A stretch of DNA of 64,000 bases from an uncultured Lachnospiraceae bacterium (GTDB taxonomy: Bacteria; Bacillota; Clostridia; Lachnospirales; Lachnospiraceae), in NCBI GenBank assembly GCA_910589075.1, contig CAJUSK010000034.1:248001-312000 (forward strand), read 5' to 3'. The notes beneath the pieces were generated by a model. That model was not told where the DNA came from. It made no database searches and worked only from the letters and a program-made list of their open reading frames with translations. Position 1 is the stretch's first letter; each line of letters begins with the position of its first letter. Position numbers and translations under genes: made by a program. Shown one piece after another: positions 43,092 through 49,811 of the stretch.

Positions 43092-44033
43092 ATGCCTGAG
43101 ATAGGCGTACAGAGCAAAAATATTGTAGACGAAAAAAATCCGGCAGAGGGGTTTGAGATGATGAGGCGGACAGGTTTTACCTGCTGTGATTTCAGTCTCA
43201 ATGCCCGTCTGACAAACAATTCCCTATATCGCGCTGAGGTAAACAGTTTTTTTGATTGCTCCTTACAGGAACTGGAGGCCTATTTCCAGCCTCATAAGGA
43301 TGCGGCCGCAGCCGCAGGCATACGGGTCAATCAGATGCACATGCCATATCCTGTACATGTGCCGGGCGGTCCGGATGAATTGAATGCATATCTGCGGACG
43401 GTGGTGGCGCCCAGAAGTATACAGGTATGTGCCTTTTTTGACTGTCATTATATTGTGGTGCATGGTTTTAAGCTGGCATATTATCTGGGGTCAGAAGAAG
43501 CGGAATGGGAGCAGACAGAAAATTTTCTGGAGTATCTTGCACCGGTGGCAAAAGAGTGTGGCGTTACCCTGTGTATCGAAAACCTCTATACGGCTTTGGG
43601 GAGTCGTCTTGTGGAGGGGCCCTGCTGTGATGTGGCGAAGGCTGTGAGACGGATTGACAGGATGAACGAGAAATATGGGGCTGAAATACTAGGATTTTGT
43701 TTTGATACAGGTCATGCAAACCTGGTGGGGCTGGACTTTGAGGATTTCATTACCACCCTGGGAAAACGGTTAAAAGTGCTGCATATGCATGATAATGACG
43801 GAATGGGCGATTTGCATCAGATTCCGTTTACATTTACCCGAAGCAGAGAAAATCTGCCTTCTACGGATTGGGAAGGGTTTGTGAAGGGAATGCGGAATAT
43901 ACAGTTTGACGGTGTGCTCAGCTTTGAGACAGCGCCGACGCTGACAGCTTTTCCCGACTCCATGAAAGAGGATACACTTGCTTTTATAGCTAAGATCGGC
44001 AAGTATTTTGCGGATGAAATTGAAAAGAAATAA
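43092..44033 (+). CDS. Sugar phosphate isomerase/epimerase, AP2Ec TIM barrel
   Basis: 313 residues of the xylose-isomerase-like TIM-barrel family. Metal-site residues are in VTLCIENLY, FCFDTGHANLVG and LHMHDNDGMGDLHQIPF, with a final Glu in GVLSFETAP. Such proteins epimerise or isomerise sugars or inositols; substrate unknown and no pathway neighbours. Start ATG 43092 with GGGAGG. Ends at a strong terminator and stands as a single-gene unit. Confidence 0.85.
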   Translation: MPEIGVQSKNIVDEKNPAEGFEMMRRTGFTCCDFSLNARLTNNSLYRAEVNSFFDCSLQELEAYFQPHKDAAAAAGIRVNQMHMPYPVHVPGGPDELNAYLRTVVAPRSIQVCAFFDCHYIVVHGFKLAYYLGSEEAEWEQTENFLEYLAPVAKECGVTLCIENLYTALGSRLVEGPCCDVAKAVRRIDRMNEKYGAEILGFCFDTGHANLVGLDFEDFITTLGKRLKVLHMHDNDGMGDLHQIPFTFTRSRENLPSTDWEGFVKGMRNIQFDGVLSFETAPTLTAFPDSMKEDTLAFIAKIGKYFADEIEKK

Positions 44034-44045
44034 AAGTGCAAGGCA

Positions 44046-44091
44046 ATCAGAACCATTGGCTCAGACGGGCATATGGTTCTGATTTTTTTAT
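44046..44091 (+). terminator. Terminator after the TIM-barrel gene
   Basis: AATCAGAACCAT pairs with ATGGTTCTGATT followed by TTTTT. Confidence 0.8.
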
Positions 44092-44097
44092 TCATGA

Positions 44098-44152
44098 CAA
44101 TAGGTTTACTGGCGAAGCCTGCAATCTATTGTTTCATAGGAAAGTGCGGAAA
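44098..44152 (+). repeat. Hairpin repeat type A followed by a broken type C
   Basis: Type A at 44098-44131, preceded by TTCATGA, then GTTTCATAGGAAAGTGCGG, the left arm and loop of type C whose right arm is missing. Further on, AGTGTGCGAAGCGCACTT near 44217-44234 is another GAA-loop hairpin, perhaps a remnant of the same family. Confidence 0.75.
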
Positions 44153-44262
44153 CAAAAGAGATGCGCAGCTTCGCGTGCGGAACAAAAGCAGCGCTTTCAG
44201 GAAAATTTGGACGCGAGAGTGTGCGAAGCGCACTTTTGTTCTAGTCTCCCATAAGCAGGAGG

Positions 44263-44724
44263 TTATAAACCGGTGGCAATATCAATTCCAACACCATGAA
44301 CAAGAAAATCTGTCAGTGTATCAGAAATTTTTTCAGCATTTTCTAAGTCTAAACATCCCGCAGAAGTACGATATAAGCCAAAGCCGTCCTTACCGGTTCC
44401 AAAAAAGTAAACCAAATCTCCTAAGTCATTGCCAAATAACCATGCATTGCTCATAAATTTCTGGTTAGAAGGCCGATTCAATTCTTCTGATTTTTCCAAT
44501 GCCATTTTAGCACTCCAGATCCAAATAGACAGCCCTTCGTCTTCCACTTCAAATTCAGGACCATAGCTATCTTCCCCGGAAATTTGTTTCAAAAATTCAA
44601 TGTAGTCTTCGGGTAAAGGGACTGGTGTAACACGAATGACTTCTTCAATATCGTTTTCACCGCCGGCACAGATTTCATCTTCGTCAAAAATCAGCTTTTT
44701 GTTTATGTTCCCGATGATGTTCAT
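44263..44724 (-). CDS. SMI1/KNR4 (SUKH) family protein
   Basis: 153 residues. SUKH-type features: VTPVPLPEDYIEFLKQISGEDSYGPEF and NAWLFGNDLGDLVYFFGTGKDGFGLYR. In bacteria these are often immunity proteins for contact-dependent or polymorphic toxins, but no toxin gene is adjacent here. Start ATG 44724 after GGAGGAG; the longer open frame is not supported. An orphan immunity-type gene next to decayed DNA is consistent with a passenger left from a mobile region. Confidence 0.8.
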   Translation of the reverse strand: MNIIGNINKKLIFDEDEICAGGENDIEEVIRVTPVPLPEDYIEFLKQISGEDSYGPEFEVEDEGLSIWIWSAKMALEKSEELNRPSNQKFMSNAWLFGNDLGDLVYFFGTGKDGFGLYRTSAGCLDLENAEKISDTLTDFLVHGVGIDIATGL

Positions 44725-44965
44725 TTCTTCTCCTCCCATATAGATTTGTCGCTCAATAAGAAAAATCATAGCATGACAAAGAGAGAAACACAATAGGCAC
44801 TTAACTCTATTTTGCCTGTCCGGACGGTCAAGGTTTAAGTCGTCTGGGAACCAACACTGTGGAAGTTGTAAAAGGTTTGGAGAAAGGGAGTGCATAGGCG
44901 TTCCCGCTTTTTGCGGTCTTCTGTCTTTTGAAACGATGACGTCTGGCGTTTAAGGAAACATTTAC

Positions 44966-46300
44966 TTAATATTGATACCTTTTCCGATATTTCAGGAACA
45001 TGACAATGGAAAGAACCAGAGCCATCAGTTCCGCGACCGGTGTAGCCAGCCAGATACCGTTTACACCCAAAAGAGCGGGAAGTACCAGCATGGTAATCAG
45101 CATAAACACAAAGGAGCGTGAAAAGGCAAGGACTGCGGAAACGATTCCGTTGGACAATGCAGTAAACATTCCGCTGGCAAAAATATTAAAGCCGATAAAG
45201 AACAGTGCCAGTGTGCAGATTCGGTTTCCGGTGACAGCCAGTTCAAAGACCGGATGATCCGGGCGGGCAAATATGGAAACCAGCGGCTTTGTTGCGGCAA
45301 AGGAAGCGATCACTGTGACAAGGGAAATAACCGCAATTACTTTCAGGCTGGTGGAAACCAGTTTTTTCAGCTTCGTAAGATTTTTTTCTCCATAGTAATA
45401 ACTGATCATAGGTGCAACACCATAAGAATACCCTGTGTAAAGGGAACTTGCAAACATCAGGACATACATGATGATGGTCACGGCGGCAACGCCATTCTCG
45501 CCAACATAGTGCAGCATCGTCCAGTTGAACATCATGGTAATTATGCCTGTGACCAGAGCTGTAGCCATTTCAGAACAGCCGTTGGTTGCTGCATTTGCAA
45601 GTACTTTTATACGAAAAACGGGTTTTGTGAAATGAAGCAGGTTTTTCTTGCGGCTGAACACAAACAGGCCAACCAGGGCTGTTACGGAGTAACCCAGACC
45701 TGTGGCAATGGCGGCACCGCCGATTCCCAGGTCAAAAACGGCGATGAAGACAAAATCCAGTACCATGTTCAGCACACCGCCTGTTACGGAGCAGAGCAGT
45801 GAGAGCGCTGCTTTTTCAGAGGCAATCATATAGAGAGTAAAGTTGTTCATCAGCAGAATAGGGATGGTAAACAACAGATAGTGGCGAAGATATGTGGTAC
45901 AGTAGTTTGCCACCTCTGGAGATAACTCCATGTGTTTGAAAAGGCTGTCCATAACTGAGTATCCAAGTATGCACATCACCAGGCCAACCATCACATTGGC
46001 GAAAATCAGAAATGTGAAATCTTCTCTGGCTTCTTTGGTTTTATGTTCTCCCATTTTTTTCATAATGACCGCGCTGCCGCCTGTGGCCAGCATGGTGGAG
46101 ATGGCGGTGACCAGCTGGATCACCGGGGCTGTCAGGTTGATAGCCGACAGCGCGTTTGTACCAATCAAATTGGACACAAAGAGTCCGTCAACCATTGTAT
46201 AGAAAGACATAAAGACCGACATGGCTATGGTGGGGACGGCAAATCTGAGAATGTTTCCCAATGTAACCGGCTTGCTGTAAGCATTTTGATTATCCATCAT
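44966..46300 (-). CDS. MATE family efflux transporter
   Basis: 444 residues, twelve membrane helices. N-terminus YSKPVTLGNILRFAVPTIAMSVFMSFYTMVDGLFVSNLIGTNALSAINL is the classic MATE start. Exports cationic drugs or metabolites with Na+ or H+. Start ATG 46300 after AAGGAG. Its promoter has a 19-base spacer carrying a palindrome, the layout used by MerR-type drug-responsive activators; no merR gene is adjacent. Confidence 0.93.
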   Translation of the reverse strand: MMDNQNAYSKPVTLGNILRFAVPTIAMSVFMSFYTMVDGLFVSNLIGTNALSAINLTAPVIQLVTAISTMLATGGSAVIMKKMGEHKTKEAREDFTFLIFANVMVGLVMCILGYSVMDSLFKHMELSPEVANYCTTYLRHYLLFTIPILLMNNFTLYMIASEKAALSLLCSVTGGVLNMVLDFVFIAVFDLGIGGAAIATGLGYSVTALVGLFVFSRKKNLLHFTKPVFRIKVLANAATNGCSEMATALVTGIITMMFNWTMLHYVGENGVAAVTIIMYVLMFASSLYTGYSYGVAPMISYYYGEKNLTKLKKLVSTSLKVIAVISLVTVIASFAATKPLVSIFARPDHPVFELAVTGNRICTLALFFIGFNIFASGMFTALSNGIVSAVLAFSRSFVFMLITMLVLPALLGVNGIWLATPVAELMALVLSIVMFLKYRKRYQY

Positions 46301-46336
46301 GTTTCTCCTTATTTTTTGTTTTTTGGAATATGCCTT

Positions 46337-46367
46337 ATCATAATCCGTACAGTAACTGTACAGTCAA
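46337..46367 (-). promoter_or_regulatory. MerR-type promoter of the MATE gene
   Basis: On the minus strand TTGACT (46367-46362), a 19-base spacer and TATGAT (46342-46337). The spacer contains the perfect palindrome GTACAGTAACTGTAC (46347-46361). Over-long spacers with a central dyad are the hallmark of promoters untwisted by MerR-family activators. Confidence 0.65.
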
Positions 46368-46453
46368 GAGGGGATTTGAAACATGTAGAAAAAGGAAGCG
46401 GTTTATTGTCAGACAATTTGCGGTTTTTATAGCGTCAATGAACAAATAGGGGA

Positions 46454-46744
46454 ATGAAATCAAGACGGAAGAAGCACAGATGGGTGCGGGAAGTTTTGGT
46501 TTTCATGACATTCTACACAGTATTTTATAAGGCAGATTTAGAACTGTGTATTTTCTTTTCCTGTTTAAGTTATTCGCTGCTGTTTTTGGCAGCTCTTTAT
46601 TTATTATTCTCTGAGAACATATTCATTTCCAGGGAAGAATGGTATGCCTTAGAGCATAACTTTCTGCTTCTTCCGATGAAACAGGTCTGGATTCTACTGT
46701 TGTTTGTTTATACTTATATCATTAAAGAAAAAGGAACTGAATGA
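46454..46744 (+). CDS. Possible small membrane protein
   Basis: 96 residues with three hydrophobic stretches (about 13-28, 31-55, 76-92) after a basic start KSRRKKHRW. The upstream GGGG is very close to the ATG, so the start is doubtful. No family recognised. It may be a gene fragment in this decayed region. Confidence 0.4.
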   Translation: MKSRRKKHRWVREVLVFMTFYTVFYKADLELCIFFSCLSYSLLFLAALYLLFSENIFISREEWYALEHNFLLLPMKQVWILLLFVYTYIIKEKGTE

Positions 46745-46826
46745 CCATGGCATTTAATGAGATATGTGCATAGCAAGGCTTAGACGTAGCCTTTGCTAAT
46801 CCTGTTGAGATCTTAGGAGGTGCATA

Positions 46827-47003
46827 TTGGGCGATTATAAAGCAATGAATATTCTTCTACCCGAAATCGTAGAAATTTTGCAGGATTATGTTGACGGAAT
46901 GTCATTTACTCAATTAGCAAATAAATATTTTTTGCTGAAAAAAGTATTCAGAGCGTTATACGACAAGAGAAGCAGAAATAATTTTAGGGGGGATGTCGGT
47001 TAA
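46827..47003 (+). CDS. Small protein with helix-turn-helix-like segment, 58 aa
   Basis: TTG start at 46827 with a perfect AGGAGG six bases upstream. Sequence includes ILLPEIVEILQDYVDG followed by MSFTQLANKYFLLKKVFRAL, which looks like a helix-turn-helix and recalls short CD3324-like proteins of clostridia (from memory). It ends after RNNFRGDVG. Possibly a complete small regulator, possibly a truncated one; it precedes decayed transposase DNA. Confidence 0.45.
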   Translation: MGDYKAMNILLPEIVEILQDYVDGMSFTQLANKYFLLKKVFRALYDKRSRNNFRGDVG

Positions 47004-47040
47004 TGCCGATTTTGGGTCCTGATCCCTAAGAAAAGAGGGT

Positions 47041-47185
47041 ATGAAACTTTGGACATGTTGACAAACGCAACCAGTTCTTCATAGAGCTGTTGGATCTGTG
47101 GTTTTCTTTGTCCTTTTCCGATAGTCCCAGGACTGTGGCATCAAAACAGTCAAATATGGCAGATATACAGACTTTTTCGACTGTG
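47041..47185 (-). pseudogene. Decayed transposase fragment (IS3 OrfB-like)
   Basis: Read on the minus strand, one frame gives VEKVCISAIFDCFDATVLGL, which resembles the DDE-domain strand of IS3-type transposases (IFDCFD, with the first Asp). The frame is not sustained on either side. The flanking DNA from 47186 to 47456 shows no gene. The call is weak because only about 25 residues are recognisable. Confidence 0.3.
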
Positions 47186-47456
47186 GTGTGTGCAAGCTGG
47201 GATCGATGTCCAGCCGTCCTGTTTTTCGTTAAAGTTTATTGGGTTGGCAATGACTTTTCACTTTTTCTGTTATGGCTTTCGGAGGATGTGCGGGATAAGA
47301 ATAAAGGTTTACAATATTTCCTGAAACTAAGAATACCTAAGAAATACAGAATGGGTATCATTTTCTGAATCTATATATTGTGTGTCTATACTGAATCTAT
47401 CAATGCATTATTGTATATCAAATATCTACCTGTCTATCCCGGCAGATTTCACAGAA

Positions 47457-47877
47457 TACTTCCATCTGCGAAAACGAATTTCACTAAAAAATATTGCTCT
47501 TTTTTTGGTTTTTCAACAACAAATACCTGTTGTGCATGGTTAATTATACTGATAACTACCAGATTTGTCAACCTATTATGTTCTGACACATATTGGACAG
47601 GCGAGTATCAGTTACAATTTACACCTGAACCAGTTTTGTATCAGCTTGCGATTCATCGGGGTGAATTGCAGCAAGTATGATACATATTTTACTTTGCTTG
47701 CATTCTATAAGGGGTCATTTTGGTGGTCTGACACAGTGTTAGAAAAGAGCCGTAAAGAAGGGCCGTTTTGTTACTGTGTATTGTGCCATACGGAAAAATA
47801 ATGGGTCGCGAACATGGGTCAGGCGTTTTGGCAGTCTGATTTTATGGATAAAAAAGCGGTTTTCGCAGATGGAAGTA
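47457..47877. repeat. Pair of 19-bp inverted repeats bounding 420 bp
   Basis: TACTTCCATCTGCGAAAAC (47457-47475) and its exact reverse complement (47859-47877). The right copy is also part of a local hairpin TCGCAGAT / ATCTGCGA (47863-47885); the left copy has a GCAGAT / ATCTGC hairpin (47442-47468). Between them is AT-rich sequence with no supported gene. They could be ends of a small non-autonomous element lying just upstream of the TnpB-like gene. Confidence 0.6.
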
Positions 47878-47968
47878 ATCTGCGAAGTTTTCAGGCGTAT
47901 ATCACAATAGGGTATTTAAAAATGTGATCTATGCGAAAAAGTCCGGAATAAGTCCCAAAGGAGTGCGA

Positions 47969-49384
47969 ATGCAGGAAGCGGTTCTGTCTGCAAAACAGAC
48001 AGGGGCGGCCTGGAACCAGAAGGGAATGACGGGCAGAAAGAGGAAAGAATGCATGGAGGAGACGCTGTACAGGACACTGCGTCAGTACAGCAGGGGCCGG
48101 GTTCCCGATGGGGATATGGAAAAACTGCTTGAGATTGCGATGGACTGCCGGAAGGTGAAGAACTATGTATATGCCCGTTATGGCGGCATTGGGAGTCTTG
48201 GCAAGCTGTATCCGGGTTATGACATACAGAATGAAATGACCCGGTGCGGCCTCAGAGCGCAGTTGGGAATGCCTTCTGTATATTACCATCTTGCCGCAGC
48301 CGAGGCGCTGGGGGATATCCGTACACAATGGGCATGTACAACGACAAAAATTTCCTCCCTTGTGTGGAAAAACGAACATCTGGAGGCGCAGGAGAAACAA
48401 TATTTATGCCAGATGCTCAGGCGTATGGATGTACTTGGGGGCATATTAAGCGGCAGGCCTGCGGTTTTTACCGGTGAACCGGGCGAGCGGTATGAGAAGC
48501 TGGCAGGACAGGTGGATACGGATCGGATGGGACGCTACCTGTGCAGGCAGGTAAGGAAAATCCACAGGGCAGAGTCGCAGGCCGAGAGCCTGGCCGGGTT
48601 TCCCATTTCGGAACGGGCATACCGGTATGCTGACCACGGCATCTATATATCCACAAAGGAAAAAAGGAAGCGGGTGTTTATCCCTCTGACAGATAATAAC
48701 CGGTATAAAAGCCAGATGCGCATTATGCTGTATCCGCAGGAGGGAAGACTGGAAATTTTAGTGCCAGTGGAAAAAGCGGTGCGGACGTATGGCGGGAACG
48801 GAAAAAAGACAGGCATTGCGCTGGGCATGCATGTAATGCTGACCACAGATGAGGGCAGCCGGTATGGGAAGGAATTGTGGGAACTTCACAGTCGATATGC
48901 GGATTATATCAGACAGCATGCCGTAAACTGCAGGAGGAGCGGACAGGAAAATACAGGGCGCAGAAAATATCACGCAAAAAAGAAGCGCATGGAAGAAGGC
49001 ATGCACAGTCATATCAACGGGGAACTGAACCGATTTCTGGAAGAGATAAGGCCCGGTACGGTGTACATGGCGGTACCGGGAGTGTTTCCGGCAGGGAGGG
49101 ACAAGCGTCATAACAACAGCGTGACACTATGGCAGAGGGGCTATATCCGCAGAAGGCTGGAGATGAAATGCAGGGAACGGGGTGTCCGGTTTGTGGAAGT
49201 ATCCGGCAGGAACATAGCAGTTACATGCAGCCGGTGCGGCGGCAGGGGAGAGCGACGGGACGGGTTGTTCACCTGCAAGGCATGCGGATATTGCACCGAT
49301 GAGAAGGCCAACAGCGCGGGGAATGCCCTGTGGCGCGGGCTGGAAATGGAAAGAAAACAGGGAAAGGCAGGGAGCGGGGAGTGA
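47969..49384 (+). CDS. TnpB-like RNA-guided protein with inactivated RuvC site
   Basis: 471 residues. The last 190 align with the TnpB/IS605 OrfB core: RuvC-I KTGIALGMHVMLTTDEG, RuvC-II GTVYMAVPGVFPAG, zinc ribbon CSRCGG...CKACGY, and RuvC-III DEKANSAGNAL. The catalytic triad D, E, D is Ala284, Ala368 and Lys446, so no cleavage is expected, while the four zinc cysteines (420, 423, 436, 439) and basic helices remain. The N-terminal 270 residues (VKNYVYARYGG...) are TnpB-like only in outline. Start ATG 47969 follows AAAGGAG; GTG 47924 is an alternative. No TnpA is present. It precedes about 330 bases of structured sequence and a glycan gene cluster. By analogy with TldR proteins it could be an RNA-guided repressor; that is inference. 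Confidence 0.75.
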   Translation: MQEAVLSAKQTGAAWNQKGMTGRKRKECMEETLYRTLRQYSRGRVPDGDMEKLLEIAMDCRKVKNYVYARYGGIGSLGKLYPGYDIQNEMTRCGLRAQLGMPSVYYHLAAAEALGDIRTQWACTTTKISSLVWKNEHLEAQEKQYLCQMLRRMDVLGGILSGRPAVFTGEPGERYEKLAGQVDTDRMGRYLCRQVRKIHRAESQAESLAGFPISERAYRYADHGIYISTKEKRKRVFIPLTDNNRYKSQMRIMLYPQEGRLEILVPVEKAVRTYGGNGKKTGIALGMHVMLTTDEGSRYGKELWELHSRYADYIRQHAVNCRRSGQENTGRRKYHAKKKRMEEGMHSHINGELNRFLEEIRPGTVYMAVPGVFPAGRDKRHNNSVTLWQRGYIRRRLEMKCRERGVRFVEVSGRNIAVTCSRCGGRGERRDGLFTCKACGYCTDEKANSAGNALWRGLEMERKQGKAGSGE

Positions 49385-49715
49385 GTTGCGCCCGGCCATC
49401 CGTACACCAGCCGGGGCCTGACGCCCCAGACGGTGGAAGAAAATGAGGTCATACGAACAGCCGCCCGGATAAACAACGGGTCTGAAACGGGGTTTTACCG
49501 GAAGGGATACCAGAGAGGTATGCGGGAAGGACCGGGCGGCATGTTCCTGATATAGAAAAAACAGACGGCATTGGGAGGCGGCAGGCCGGTGGGCCGGCGC
49601 GGATTGGGTATGCCATGACCCTGTGAACATGCAGCTTACGGGAATGAAGGCCGTATGACGTAGCGGGGAGCGAAGCGGGAAATCCCGCACCATCCGTAAG
49701 AGAGGGTGGCCAATA
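49385..49715 (+). ncRNA. Structured non-coding region downstream of the TnpB-like gene (candidate guide RNA)
   Basis: A GC-rich, stop-filled stretch with many nested stems: CCATCCGT / ACGGTGG (49396-49436) enclosing GGGGC / GCCCC; a nine-pair long-range stem GCCGCCCGG (49460-49468) with CCGGGCGGC (49532-49540); GCGGGA / TCCCGC (49675-49688); and CCATCC / GGGTGG (49690-49709). CCATCCGTA occurs twice (49396, 49690), allowing alternative pairing. It stops abruptly at AT-rich sequence. Guide RNAs of TnpB proteins arise exactly here, from the 3' end of the gene and beyond. No promoter or 3' end can be fixed from sequence. Confidence 0.5.
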
Positions 49716-49811
49716 TGCCTTATTATTCAGAGTAAATGATGTAGAGAAAATATTTAGCAGGAACCGCAGCAAGAGGAAACGAGACTTAATCAAAAGAGGA
49801 GTGGAAGCAGC

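Noticed and set aside
46985..46990. G6 run in the 58-residue gene as a second phase-variable tract
   Set aside because: Six G is too short to be a convincing slippage site, and the frame is intact across it.
47090..47368. Plus-strand 92-residue frame in the decayed region
   Set aside because: The minus strand there shows transposase-like residues, and the plus-strand product has no family features or ribosome site.
47457..49811. The TnpB-like gene as an active IS200/IS605 transposon
   Set aside because: No TnpA gene, no matching left and right end hairpins, and the nuclease residues are lost; an exapted gene fits better.
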